Shown one piece after another: positions 10,159 through 22,262 of a DNA stretch of 64,000 bases; the first letter of the stretch is position 1; the number at the start of each line of letters is the position of its first letter. The notes beneath the pieces were generated by a model. The model saw only the letters and a program-made list of their open reading frames with translations, was not told where the DNA came from and searched no databases. The stretch lies in assembly GCA_036186865.1 (NCBI GenBank), contig AP025067.1, positions 21,074,648-21,138,647 of the forward strand, in the 5' to 3' direction. This DNA is from Eustoma russellianum (taxonomy: Eukaryota; Streptophyta; Magnoliopsida; Gentianales; Gentianaceae). The translations under genes were made by a program, and so were the position numbers.

Positions 10159-11478
10159 TGATGAGCCAAATGGGGGCTGGAAACGTTTGCCAAGGATGTT
10201 GTCTCCTACTCCAAACTGATTTGAACACAAGCTATGTCAAAGAACACCTCAAAGACACCCTTTGATCTTTAACCGTTGTTCTTGGCTCAATCTATGCCAA
10301 CACCTCTTCCTCTTTGGCACTCCAACACATCTAAAACCTCAAAGAGACCCTAAGATGCTGTAAACCAAATAAAGAAGCAAATACTACCAAGTTCTAGGCT
10401 GGAACTTGAGAGAAAACCGTTTGGTGGCTTTAAACCTCAACTTGAAATGTTGAAGACTCCTTGAAGGAAATTCTGGTTCAAATGTATATTGATAATGGTT
10501 GTAAATTACATTCAGATTCTAAACTTCTTATAACTAACGAAAATGATGGAAAGTACAAGTCCTAATGTACAAGGTACTAGCATAAAATGAGATGCTTGCT
10601 TTTTGAACAAGTTGGAGCAACTTTCGGTGAAAAGGAGCTGGTTGCTTCCCTCTTCTTCTTTGCTTGTCTTGAGCCATAGTTTTGATTGGTTTAAACATTG
10701 AGCAGCTTGCTTGAATCTCACCCTTGATTGGTTGTAAGTTGTAGCATTGATTTTTCAAAGAAATTCCCTTAGACAACCGTACATCTCTTGCTTGAATTCA
10801 TCCAAAGTTTTGATTGGTTTATGGAGCGTGCAGCTTGGATAAAACTCAGCCTTGATTGGTTCTTACTTTGTGTTGAATTTTCAAACAAAATATCTAGTGA
10901 ACCAGCCGAAAATCTCATGCCTTTTGATTGGATCCTTGGTTGAGCAGCTTGTTGAATTTTCTAACTTGATTGTGATTGGTTAAATCATTTGGTAGACTTC
11001 TTTCTATTGGTTGAAGGCTTGAGCTGCTTCCTCATTCTTGTTTTTCAACGTGAAGAACATTGTTGGAATTGACATGAGTGCTTGTTAAGCACCTTGCTTG
11101 CAAGCTACTTGAATTTCACTTCTTTGGTTGGACAAAAATTCAGGTTTGGTTTGCATCTTCAAGCTAAAAAAACGTGTACCTGAAAATAAGGCAAGAATAC
11201 AACACAACCATCCTAAAACAAAGTTAACAAACTAACAATATTAAAAAGAACATATAAAGATATGTACAACATGCATTTGATACAACTAGATCATAGCTTG
11301 TATCATATAAACCCAATGGATGTCATCTTTGCTTGGCTCATCCTCTTCATGCCTGTAAAGAAATGATTCAACACAATGTAACAATTTCTTAGCCATACTC
11401 CTTGTTATGGGACCATTGTGGGGCAATGAGGTGTCATCGTCAGTGTTTGCATCTACAAGGTTAGGCTGTAGCTCATCA
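10159..11478 (-). repeat. Element F 5' LTR
   Basis: 1320 bp, the same length as the 3' LTR, with visible differences near 10251, 10490, 10827 and 11210 only. It carries a copy of the integrase-tail codons as a short open frame (11286-11534 on the minus strand, running past the LTR into element A), which is a by-product of the coding 3' LTR rather than a separate gene. Confidence 0.96.
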
Positions 11479-11636
11479 CAAAGAGGAAGAGGTGTTGGCA
11501 TGAATTGAGCCAAGGACAAACGGTTACAGTTCAAGGGGTGTCATTGTGATGTTCTTTGCCATAGCCGGGGTTCAAATCAATTTGGAATAGAAGACAAAGT
11601 CTTGGAAACGTTTTCTAGCCTTTATTTGGCTCATCA
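11479..11636 (+). repeat. Element A 5' LTR, last part (with F target duplication)
   Basis: Positions 11479-11483 (CAAAG) duplicate 2225-2229. The rest continues the interrupted LTR to its terminus GGCTCATCA at 11636 and is followed by the primer site. It matches the fragment at 1-150 closely. Confidence 0.92.
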
Positions 11637-11638
11637 AT

Positions 11639-11650
11639 TGGTATCAGAGC
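11639..11650 (+). other. Primer binding site of element A (initiator tRNA-Met)
   Basis: TGGTATCAGAGC, two bases after the LTR end. This fixes the orientation of the outer element as plus. Confidence 0.93.
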
Positions 11651-12846
11651 TTTGGTTAGTCTTCTATTCATGATTACATTGTTTAACTTGCATAAAAATG
11701 ATGCTGCCCAAAAACCGTGTGTAGTAAACTGTTTTTATGTCCATTTAGAATCTGTTAATTTAGGTAGTTAGTTTATGTTTATTAGTTAGTTTACAACAGT
11801 TTGGTAAGTTAGTTTAAGTAGCAAAAACCGAAAACACCACAAAAAGAACTTAGACTAGTCTTAAGTGTTGTTAGAATCTGTTTGTGTAGTTTAGTTAAAA
11901 CCGTGTGTAACTTGTTGTTCTTGTTCAATCTAGCTTAGACAATGTTCATTAGGTCCTAATCTAGAAGTTTAAATGGTAGTTTAGTTAAGTCCTTAAAACA
12001 GAAAACTTTGAACACAAAAATAGATTAGTTGATAGTTTAGTTTGTAATCAAGTTGTTAAAATCTGTTTTTAGTAGTTGTGTGCAAACTGTTTTAGACGTT
12101 TAGTTGCTGCCTTATTTAGCTTAGTTAGAATAGTTTACAACATAGTTTAAAGGTTTAGTTGGTTGTTTAGTTTAGAACAAGAAAATCCGAAAACTAAAGA
12201 ACAAAAAAAGTAGTTTTAGTTAACTATGTTTGCTGCCTAGTTTCTAGTTGATAAACGTTTGATGAGTAGAATATAAAGACTTGCATCTAGTACCATCTAG
12301 TTTAGAAACTGTTTGCATCATAAAAACGAAAACCAAAACAAAACAAGTTATTTTAGTTTGCATCAAAACTGTTTTCCATTAGTTGTTATAGTAATCAGCC
12401 CTTATAATTGCATTTAAAAACAACTAAGTTGCATTTAGCTATCTTAAGATTAGTTAGATCATTCGCATCAAAAACAGAAAAACAATTGCCAAAACCATAT
12501 GTTTAGAACAAGTCTTTAAAGCTCATTTGAAATCTTGGTGAATGCTAATAGCTATATCTTTTTGTTGATTTCAACTGTTTCAAACAACTTGTTGGACTTA
12601 GATACATCCTGGAAGTTAGGAATTGTTTAAGCCCCCGACACTGTTAAAAAGCTATCCAATTGTTGTTTTAGATCAATTTTTGAACTTACACTGCACTATA
12701 ATCAATTTGAACTTGTTGTAATTGTGAATTGACTTCTCACTACATAGTGTTTAGCCGTGTTGTGTACGAGAAACTTTCAAATTCAAAATCCAACAAACCT
12801 TGTGCAATTGAAGGCCGTGAGCAATGACTCATGTAGGCCGTGAGCA
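11651..12846 (+). other. Element A leader, first part
   Basis: Non-coding. It holds many short repeats built from TTTAGTT, GTTTAG and AAACCG words. It is homologous to the leaders of C (39886 on) and B (17478 on). It is interrupted after GGCCGTGAGCA by element B and resumes at 22268 with GTAGTCTCACAACAATC, the same continuation as in C near 41150. Confidence 0.85.
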
Positions 12847-13440
12847 TGATGAGCCCACGATGGGGTCAACGCAACATATTTTCATGTATCATTTATTGTC
12901 ACATGTTAGTTCTGTAAGACATGGCATATCACTGTTAGCTCCGCACACACTAGTGCTACTTCTTATGTCTTATAGTCTTAACTAACCCTTAGGACATGTC
13001 ATATATGTTGTGTATCTTGTGTTTGTTGCTTGGTGTCTTTGAAGATAGGTCAAAGAGAGCTTTACATTGAAAATGATGAGCTACAGCCTAACCTTGTGGA
13101 TACAAACACTGATGATGACACCTCACTGCCCCGCACAGGTCCCATAACAAGGAGTATGACTAAGAAGTTGTTACATTGTGTTGAATTATTTCTTTATAGG
13201 CATGAAGAGGATGAACCAAGCAAAGATGATGTCCATTGGGTTTATATGATACAAGCTTTGATCTAGTTGTATCAAAAACATGTTGTACATATCTTTAGTT
13301 GTTCTTTTTAATATTGTTGGATGATTAACCTTGTTTTAGGATAGTTTGTGTTGTATTATTGCCTTGTCTTTCAGGTACACGTACTTAGCTTGAAGATGCA
13401 ATTAGAACCTGAATTTTTGTTCAAGCAAGGAGGTGATAAC
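12847..13440 (+). repeat. Element B 5' LTR, first part
   Basis: It starts TGATGAGCCCACGATGG. The first about 227 bases are absent from the LTRs of A, C and F. A second TGATGAGCTACAG then begins the A-type LTR sequence, including an intact copy of the integrase-tail codons (within 13030-13266) although B has no integrase gene. It is cut at 13440 by a copia fragment. Confidence 0.9.
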
Positions 13441-16400
13441 TGTTGGACCTGTAAAGCACCACTAGAGGGGGGGGTGAATAGTGGGTTAGCGGAAATTACA
13501 CTACAATTACCTTCAAAAAGTTGTTTGAAGACCCCTTTGCCTCTTTAGCCTCAGATTCTGGAATTTCCAGAAACAGTTCACTGTTTTGAGCGCTTTGGTT
13601 GAACCACTTATACACCTGTGCAAGCTCTCAAACTTGGCAGAGATCAAGTTTAGGATGTTTATAGTATGTCATAAAAAATTCAATCAATTTCAAGCAAGTT
13701 TGCACGTTCAAATAAGCAAGATAAGTAAAGTGTGCAATTCTGGCAGTTTCAGGCAGAATGTTAGCTTAACCTCAAACGATGATATCTCAAAATCTACCTG
13801 TGATATTTTGATGAATCTTATGTCAAATTAAACCTTATGATGTCTAGTTTAATTTGATATAAGGCTCACTTCAAGATTCGCAGGATAACCTATTCAAATT
13901 GAACAAGTTTTGCACACTGGTCAGAATTGTTCACAGAATGTAGCAACAATTTTGTGAAGACGATTTGAATATGCTAAACTCCTTAGAATTTAGTGATTCT
14001 TGCGGCTAATGAAAGCTAACACATTGAAGTATAATATATCCAAAATTCATGCAATTCTAAGACTGTTTGCTTGTTCAATTATGCGTGCCAAGTTAGTGTA
14101 ATTCTCAGGCAGAAAACAGTAAGTGCAGGAAATAAGTAAAGAACACAAGGAATTATCCTGGTTCGGTCAATGTGACCTACTCCAGTCCCAAGAGACACCT
14201 TCTCTTGGATTTCACTAAACACCAAACACCAAAGTCACCTTACAAAGCCAAAGGAAGAAGCTTTTCACCAACTTCTTCAAGAGACTTCACCAAAACAAAC
14301 AGCAACTAGTTTGTTTCACCTTTGCACCTTTGCACCTTTTGCTCACCTCTAAGGAGTAAGCTTTATACACCAGCTTCCCCCTTACAATATGTCGTTTAAA
14401 AGGTGTTGAAATGACAAGAAATGAAGAACTATACAATCATAAAGCTTGCTGCAAATGTGTTCTTCAATATAGAAGAGTAGAAGAGAAGAATGGAGACAAA
14501 GAGCTGAATGTCTTGCTTGCTTTTCTTTTGTTTTTCGTTGGTGCACTTTTACTCTTCACCTTTGGAGCTATTTATAGCCAAGAGGACAGCCTAAAGGCTC
14601 CTCAAAGTAGACGTTGGAATGGTTGAAGAATGGAGAGATTTCAGCACTTTTCTAGCTTTCAAACTTAAGCTTATCTTTTGTTGCTTTGAATTGGTCTTCA
14701 AACTGAACTTTTATCCTTCATCTTATCCCATTATAAACGTTGGAATGAGGTGGAAAATGACTTCATTTGAACGTTTCAAAAGGCAGCTCCCAATCAGCAA
14801 TGTCCATGTGTAAATAACTTGCCATGTGTGCAGCTGAATTGGCATGTATTTTGAACAAATTTGGCTCCTCATTTTGAACATTAAATGGACGTTGGAATGG
14901 CCTAGAAGATAGGCATTGGAGAGTAGTTCAAAGATAGATAGAAATCAGCCAAGCTTTTGAGTTTGAATTAGTCTTCAATATAGCCGTTGCATATGGCATT
15001 GGTTGAGAGACTTTTGCTTCAAATTTGCTACATTGTAGGACTTGTTTTTTGTCACACATTATAACCTGAATCTTGACCATATAACATACGAAATTTTTCT
15101 TCATTTTTGAGCCAAAATAGCCGTTGAAAACAGCTCAAGAATAGTCACTTGAAATCAGCACCAAAATAGGGTTTGTTTCAACTTGCCTTGACTTGTTCAA
15201 AAGCTGAAAGTTTTGTGCGCCAATATCCGTCAATATCCGTGTGCACACATATAATATATAGTCATTTATGTCTTCAACATGTAGCATAGAATACCATATG
15301 AAGAATGCCAAGAATTCCAAGAAAACCATATATGTGATAACCATAATATAAGAATTCCAATTGATATACCATGCTGCCCATGCTGCCCGTTTCCATAAAT
15401 ATAGGGCACGTACCATATGTGACATAAACACATATAAACATCATATAAACAATATATAACACGTTAGAAGATCCATTGGCAAGTGAAGAGACCAGAATAC
15501 CCCTTAGCACAAAAATAGGAATTTTGTCCTAGGATGAACCTAGACATGGTGCTGCTCCAGATTCATTTTTGCCATGATGTGACATGACTTATAAATGTGT
15601 CATATGATCATATAAATCCGTTGGAAGAAGACCAAATAAGAATGAGAAGTCCAAATGGTGAAATTACCAAAATAACCCTTATAAAGATCAATAAGCTTCA
15701 CCACCGTGTCAAGTCAGTTTTTATCCGTGTTCAAGCATGCTTTTCCTCAGCCAATTAGATTCTAAATTGAATAAGGATCATGTGGGCTTTTGAATCACTC
15801 AATTTGGAGTTCATTTGCCCAAGATATGAACCAAAACCTGCAATAGGATACTAAACCGAGCAATTTGCCTTATATTGTAAGTCATGTGACTTCAAGGCTT
15901 GGTTAGATCATATAATTAACATGTATTGGCATATATATCATCTAAGATCAGTTTGAACATGTCTTGATTTAGACATGTGATTGAATTGGCCAAGTTCAAT
16001 CTCATGATCTTAATCAAACTTGTTCAATCTTGATTCATTCAATCAATTTCACATTTAGCTCATAAATTCAATCTCATGCACACATATACTTTAAACGTTA
16101 CACACACATACATGCTCACATATGCATTTTGCAATATATCACAACAATCTACATGCTCACATATGCATTTTGCAATCATTCAAACATGATATATCACAAC
16201 AATCTCCCCCTTTTGATGATTTGCAAAATTACCCCACATATGTGTATATTAAGCATCTAAATCAAGTATAAGCTATCATCTAAGATCAGTTTGAACATAT
16301 CTTGATTTAGACATGTGATTGAATTGGCCAAGTTCAATCTCATGATCTTAATCAAACTTGTTCAATCTTGATTCATTCAATCAATTTCACATTTAGCTCA

Positions 16401-16654
16401 TAAATTCTAGCTCATAAATTCAATCTCATGCACACATATACTTTAAACGTTATACACACATACATGCTCTTTGCAATATATCACAACAATCTACATGCTC
16501 ACATATGCATTTTGCAATCATTCAAACATGATATATCACAACAATCTCCCCCTTTTGATGATTTGCAAAATTACCCCACATATGTGTATATTAAGCATCT
16601 AAATCAAGTATAAGCTACTCTTTAAATCAAGTTAAGCTGCTCCCCCTTAATGTG
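13441..16654 (-). mobile_element. Truncated Sirevirus-like copia copy: one LTR plus a 3' internal remnant
   Basis: The complete copia LTR in reverse orientation is 13441-16201 (starts TGTTGGACCTG, ends CACAACA), with a TATA box at 14569-14576 on the minus strand. It is followed by a few hundred bases of the polypurine-rich 3' internal end. There is no gag, pol or second LTR. The right junction at about 16654 drops straight back into B's LTR, with a few LTR bases missing compared with 21440-21455. A deletion therefore removed the rest of the element and its right target duplication. An internal tandem duplication is annotated separately. Confidence 0.85.
15937..16614 (-). repeat. About 338-bp tandem duplication across the copia LTR/internal junction
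   Basis: The segment starting ATCATCTAAGATC at 15937 starts again at 16275. Each copy includes the LTR end, the CTCCCCCTTTT tract and the flanking internal bases. The second copy lacks part of the TGCTCACATATG repeats. Neither full-length copia copy in the window has this duplication. Confidence 0.8.
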
Positions 16655-17463
16655 TAGCTTACAAGCAAGGTGGTGACAAGCACCCATGTCAAATCTGAAT
16701 TCTTCTTCACGTTGGAATGGATGGACAAGTTGCTCATTTCATGAACCAATTGGAAGAAGTCTTGCAAATCTTCAAACCAATCAAAAACAAGCAAAGAGAC
16801 AAGCAAGCAAGCTGCGCAACAAATGATCCAATCAAATTGAGATTGTTTAAAGCCTAGCTCACGCAAGAAAGGGTTGAAAATTCAAAGACCAACTTGCAAC
16901 CAATCAAAGCCTAGTTCAAACCAAGCTGCTCATTGTATTAACCAATCAAAATTATGGCCGAAATCAAGCAAGGAAGAAACGCAAGCAACCAGCCTTCTTG
17001 GAACCCAAAGTTGTTCAAAAGCAAGCATGTCATTTTAGTCTTGTACTTTGTACTTTAAAACTTGTACTCTTTATAATTTTCGTAGGTTATAAGTAAGGTA
17101 GGAACCTGAATGTAAAAAAACAACAAATTTCAAACACATTTCAATCAGATTTTCCTTTAAGGAATTCTCAACTTTTCTAGTTGAAGTTTAAGACCACTTA
17201 ACGGTTTTCTTCCAAGTTCATAGCCTAGAACTTGTTAGTATTTACTTCATTTTTGGTTTACAGCATCTTAGGGTCTCAATGAGGTTTTAGATGTGTTGGA
17301 ATGCCAAGGAGGAAGAGGTGTTGGTCTAAATTGAGCCAAGAACAAACGGTTACAGTTCAAGGGGTGTCATTTGGATGTTCTTTGCCATAGCCGAGGTTCA
17401 AATCAGTTTGGAGTAGAAGACAAAGTCCTTGGAACTTTTTTCTAGCCTTCATTTGGCTCATCA
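16655..17463 (+). repeat. Element B 5' LTR, last part
   Basis: It resumes with TAGCTTACAAGCAAGG and ends ATTTGGCTCATCA. It contains several CCAATCA boxes and a GTTATAAGTAAGG TATA-like region near 17087. It aligns with 21450-22262 with few differences. Confidence 0.9.
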
Positions 17464-17465
17464 AT

Positions 17466-17477
17466 TGGTATCAGAGC
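17466..17477 (+). other. Primer binding site of element B (initiator tRNA-Met)
   Basis: TGGTATCAGAGC, two bases after the LTR end, identical to that of A, C and F. Confidence 0.93.
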
Positions 17478-19407
17478 TTTGGTTAGTCTTCTATTCATGT
17501 TTACATTGCTTAAACTTGCATATGCATGATGCTGCCCAAAACCGTTTAGTAAACTGTTTTGTTGTTCAATTAGATTCTGTTTGTTTAGGTAGTTAGTTCA
17601 TGTTTTAAAGTGTTTATTAGTTGGTTTACAATAGTTTGGTAAATTAGTTTTAAGTAGCAAAACCGAAAACCATCACAAAAAAAACTTAGACTAGACTTAA
17701 GTGTGTTAGAATCTGTTTGTGTAGTCTAGTTAAAAACCGTGTGTAACCTGATTGTTCTTGTTCAATCTAGCTTAGACAATGTTCATTAGGTTCTAATCTA
17801 GAAGTTTAAATGGTAGTTTAGTTGAGTCCTTAAAACAGAAAACTTTGAACACAAAAATAGATTAGTTGGTAGTTTAGTTTGTAATCAAGTCATTAAATTC
17901 TTTTTTAGTAGTTGTGTGCAAACTGTTTAGGCGTTGTAGTTGCTGCCTTATTTAGCTTGGTTAGACTAGTTTACAACATAGTTAAAAGGTTTAGTTGGTT
18001 GTTTAGTTTAGCACAAGCAAATCCGAAAACTAAGAACAAAAAAGGGTAGTTTTAGTTAGCTATGTATGCTGCCTAGTCTCTAGTTGATACACGTTTGTTG
18101 TGTTGAATACATAAACACTTGCATCTAGTATCATCTAGCTTAGAAACTGATTGCATCATACAAACGAAAACCAACACAAAAACAAGTAGAATAGATAATT
18201 TAAAAACAAAACAAAACAAGTTAGTTAGTTTGCATCAAAACTGATTTCCATTAGTGTTATAGTAATCAGCCCTTATAAATTGCATTTAGAAACAACTAAG
18301 TTGCATTTAGCATCAGAAACAGAAAAAAAAAACCGAAACAATTTAGTTTAAACTTGATTAAATCTTTGAATGCTATTTGTTTAAACTTGTTGAATTTGAT
18401 TTCACCACCCCCGTTACACCTTAAGTCATTGTTTGGTACAAACTTCATTGAATCTTTTAATTGAAACATTATTGACTTGAGATTTGTTAAAAGTGAAGTA
18501 AATTTGTAAGAAACAAGATTTGATTTCAAATTTTAACGTTGGCTTTACGTTTATCTTTACTTGGGATTGATTCAATTGTTTAAAGACTTTATTGGACTTA
18601 AGTTCTTACTTAGGATCACTTTGTCTATATTTATCCCTACACTGTTAAATTGCCGACCCTGTTATCATCTTGTTGTCTTTACACTTCTTCAACTTGCATT
18701 GAACTTTCATCTATATTTGGTTGTTAAATTTGTGAAACAGTTTTCATATCATTAGTGTTCTTCCGTGTTGTTCAAAGAACGTTTCACAAAAGCCACACCA
18801 AAACTTGTGCAAGTAAAACCAAAGAAAAAGAAGCCGTGAGCAATGTCTCATAAAGGCAAGTGAGTAGTAGACTCACAAAACAGACAAAGCCAATCCAAAG
18901 GAAAATAATTAGGCTTGTTTGTGAAAGAAACTGAGAGAAAAGTCATTTTTAACGTCAAAAAGCAAGAGACAAGACGTATGAGTGATTTGCACAAGAAGTG
19001 AGATATAGCCATCCAAAGTTCACAAAAGGTGAATTGTGCAAAACCAAAAGCAAATACCTACACCAAAAGTGTTGACTGTTGTAAAAGGTTCCTCGAACAA
19101 ACCCTTGTTGAACACTTGTGTGTATGTACTGTCTTTCACTTTATTTACAATTGAATGTGCATTAAAGTTTAAAGTAAGTTAAAGGATTGTTCTGTACAAA
19201 CCCTTAGCTTTCTTTGATTCAGCCAAAAACATCACTTGACTTCTATTTTTCTTTGAATCTTAGATAGTCCAAGATTGTTGTTTATTCAATTGTCAATTTG
19301 AAGTAGAATTTTACGTTTTGTTAAAGTTATAGTTTGATCTTACTTGCTTGTATTCTGACTTATTTATCTCATTGTTTTACCATCTTGGTTGATTGTTTTG
19401 ATTAAAC
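17478..19407 (+). other. Element B leader
   Basis: Homologous to the leaders of A and C for most of its length: the same opening TTGGTTAGTCTTCTATTCATG and the same GCCGTGAGCAATGTCTCAT landmark near 18833. No long frame. It diverges near the gag start, where the MGPQQKDN opening of the autonomous elements is absent. Confidence 0.75.
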
Positions 19408-20703
19408 ATGATTCTAAAAACCATTTGGGAAGTTGAATGCCATAGGAGAGACTATGATGAACTGGAAAAACGTATGAACTCCTTTGGTCGTACGAATGGT
19501 TTATGGGTTGGATATTGGGAATGTAAAACTCCTAGATATCAAACTCTTTCTCAGTGCAATAAAGACGTTAGTGCATATTACAATGAAATGCTTGATGATT
19601 TGTATTATGCTTATGTTGAAGAACATGAGGAATTAAGCATGATTAGGTTCTTTGCTGGATTAGATAAAGAGATCGCTGATTTCATGTTGTCTGAAAAATT
19701 CTCATCACTTTATGACATGTATAAAAAGGCAAAGATTGTTCAATCAAACCTAATCCCATGGCAAGTTAATCAAAACTATGGGTATGAACTGAACTCTTGT
19801 GATTCTGAAAATGACAAACCAAATCCAGTTAAGTTAAGCAATTTGAGTCAGACTATGGGTAATATTGAAAATGCATTGCTTCAACTTAGAGACATGGTGC
19901 AAGTATTGATAGAATCTGAAAAGAACAAAGACTTGCAATCTGACATTTCTGTGAATGATGGTTTGTATGAAATTAGCCCCAACATGCCTGAAACTGGAAC
20001 TCATTTATCTTAATTGCATGTTCAACCTTGTGTACTGTCTGAAGAAGACCCTTCACTTGAATCTGTTGGTGATTTCCAAAGTGTTAGTCGTTTGCTTATA
20101 GATGATGTTAATTGTGATAACACTTTGTCTGAAAATGATTTACGTTGTGACATGCATATGAATGAAATCCCTGTGCATGATCTGCATTCTGCTGAGATGC
20201 TTGTTTCTAGGTTACAATCTGAATTACATCCTGTACATTTCATTGATGACATTGATGTAAGTAATTCTGTTGAGAATGACATTGATAAACTAGATTCTTA
20301 TGATTTGATGTTAGCTGAACTAGATTGTCTACTTGATGTAGAGCTTGATCATGATGTCATTATTGAAATAGATTCAGCTACAAATGAACATAAATCCTTG
20401 GATGGACTAGTTAATGAATTGAATGACATATTTAGTATAGATGAAGATTCTATTTCTGAAATATCTATTTCATCTCATCTTGTTGAATGTCTGCCTATTG
20501 TCATCTCAATTGATACATCTTGTCTATATATTGCACATGTCTGTAAGATTTGTACATTTAGTGTTAACATGTTGCAATATGCTTTTTGGATGTTGTTTTA
20601 TCTGTTAGGATGTACGTGTTCTAAAATTTTTGTTATCATATTGTCAATACATCCTAAACATTTTAGAAAGCGTGTACACACCTTATTCTTTCTTCAAAGA
20701 TAA
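19408..20703 (+). CDS. Element B Gag-like ORF with acidic and membrane-segment tail, one in-frame stop
   Basis: A single frame of about 432 codons is broken only by TAA at 20011. The first 201 residues hold a diverged Gag core: the stretch with YYNEM...RFFAGLDKEIADF...YDMYKKAK aligns with FYKEL...RFLAGLNKEIAF...MVHIAEKV of element F. There is no CCHC knuckle, protease or polymerase. After the stop the frame continues for about 229 residues, very rich in Asp and Glu. It ends in two hydrophobic stretches (MLQYAFWMLFYLLG and KIFVIILSI) followed by a basic tail (HPKHFRKRVH). The tail resembles nothing I recognise. An open frame this long in AT-rich DNA suggests it was recently under selection. 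It may encode a structural protein that helps B enter particles made by relatives, or a membrane-associated product; both are inference. The stop could be a mutation in this copy or a readthrough point. Confidence 0.6.
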
Positions 20704-20855
20704 GGATGCACCTAGGTATTTCACCTTCACCATTTGTATTATCATGTTCCTATTTGGTTATGGTGTAGTTGAGCATACGTGTACATCCTAAACCCCTATC
20801 CCTTATTCTATCCATGTTGAGATTCGAGGACGAATCATTTTCAAGAGGGAGGGAA
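20704..20855 (+). other. Element B 3' untranslated tail and polypurine tract
   Basis: It contains GATTCGAGGACGAATC just before AAGAGGGAGGGAA (20843-20855). In C the same words encode the DSRTNPF end of integrase before the tract. B therefore descends from an autonomous CRM-like element by loss of pol, keeping the last bases needed for plus-strand priming. Confidence 0.85.
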
Positions 20856-22262
20856 TGATGAGCCCACGATGGGGTCAACGCAACATATTTTCATGTATCA
20901 TTTATTGTCACATGTTAGTTCTGTAAGACATGGCATATCACTGTTAGCTTCGCACACACTAGTGCTACTTCTTATGTCTTATAGTCTTAACTAACCCTTA
21001 GGACATGTCATATATGTTGTGTATCTTGTGTTTGTTGCTTGGTGTCTTTGAAGATAGGTCAAAGAGAGCTTTACATTGAAAATGATGAGCTACAGCCTAA
21101 CCTTGTGGATACAAACACTGATGATGACACCTCACTGCCCCGCACAGGTCCCATAACAAGGAGTATGGCTAAGAAGTTGTTACATTGTGTTGAATCATTT
21201 CTTTATAGGCATGAAGAGGATGAACCAAGCAAAGATGATGTCCATTGGGTTTATATGATACAAGCGTTGATCTAGTTGTATCAAAAACATGTTGTACATA
21301 TCTTTAGTTGTTCTTTTTAATATTGTTGGTTGGTTAACCTTGTTTTAGGATACTTTATGTTGTATTATTGCCTTGTCTTTCAGGTACACGTACTTAGCTT
21401 GAAGATGCAATTAGAACCTGAATTTTTGTTCAAGCAAGGAGGTGATAACCAAGTAGCTTACAAGCAAGGTGGTGACAAGCACCCATGTCAAATCTGAATT
21501 CTTCTTCACGTTGGAATGGATGGACAAGTTGCTCATTTCATGAACCAATTGGAAGAAGTCTTGCAAATCTTCAAACCAATCAAAAACAAGCAAGGAGACA
21601 AGCAAGCAAGCTGCGCAACAAATGATCCAATCAAATTGAGATTGTTTAAAGCCTAGCTCACGCAAGAAAGGGTTGAAAATTCAAAGACCAACTTGCAACC
21701 AATCAAAGCCTAGTTCAAACCAAGCTGCTCATTGTATTAACCAATCAAAATTATGGCTGAAATCAAGCAAGGAAGAAACGCAAGCAACCAGCCTTCTTAG
21801 AACCCAAAGTTGTTCAAAAGCAAGCATGTCATTTTAGTCTTGTACTTTGTACTTTAAAACTTGTACTCTTTATAATTTTCGTAGGTTATAAGTAAGGTAG
21901 GAACCTGAATGTAAAAAAACAACAAATTTCAAACACATTTCAATCAGATTTTCCTTTAAGGAATTCTCAACTTTTCTAGTTGAAGTTTAAGACCACTTAA
22001 CGGTTTTCTTCCAAGTTCATAGCCTAGAACTTGTTAGTATTTACTTCATTTTTGGTTTACAGCATCTTAGGGTCTCAATGAGGTTTTAGATGTGTTGGAA
22101 TGCCAAGGAGGAAGAGGTGTTGGTCTAAATTGAGCCAAGAACAAACGGTTACAGTTCAAGGGGTGTCATTTGGATGTTCTTTGCCATAGCCGAGGTTCAA
22201 ATCAGTTTGGAGTAGAAGACAAAGTCCTTGGAACGTTTTTCTAGCCTTCATTTGGCTCATCA
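20856..22262 (+). repeat. Element B 3' LTR
   Basis: 1407 bp. The first 227 bases (20856-21082) are the B/E-type start. From TGATGAGCTACAG at 21083 it is A-type LTR. An open frame 21039-21275 carries the GPITRSMAKK tail codons in intact form. Ends ATTTGGCTCATCA at 22262, followed by the duplication GAGCA. Confidence 0.94.

Larger units (their letters stand above)
2230..11478 (-). mobile_element. Element F: CRM-like Ty3/gypsy retrotransposon, full length, recent
   Basis: A complete 9.25-kb element in reverse orientation. Both LTRs are 1320 bp and differ at only about four positions that I could see. It is flanked by an exact 5-bp duplication CAAAG (2225-2229 and 11479-11483). It carries a Met-tRNA primer site, a 2-kb leader, one unbroken 1607-codon polyprotein gene and a polypurine tract. 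It sits in element A's 5' LTR, so two related LTRs are nested head to head. Confidence 0.96.
12847..22262 (+). mobile_element. Element B: non-autonomous CRM-like retrotransposon with a Gag-like ORF
   Basis: It is flanked by the exact duplication GAGCA (12842-12846 and 22263-22267). The LTRs are about 1.4 kb (12847-13440 plus 16655-17463, and 20856-22262) and differ at roughly a dozen positions. The internal part is only 3.4 kb and has no protease, reverse transcriptase, RNase H or integrase. Primer site, leader and polypurine tract are all of the A/C/F type, so it was presumably copied by an autonomous relative's enzymes. A truncated copia copy interrupts the 5' LTR. Non-autonomous partners of CRM elements are known from grasses (noaCRR of rice); whether this is a counterpart is inference. 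Confidence 0.9.

Noticed and set aside
13030..13266. Independent small gene MVSLKIGQ... (also 21039-21275)
   Set aside because: It is the integrase-tail coding module carried inside the LTR plus upstream LTR bases; not a separate gene.
20014..20703. A separate second gene after the Gag-like ORF of element B
   Set aside because: It is in the same frame, separated by one TAA, and its apparent ATG immediately follows the stop. One interrupted frame is simpler.
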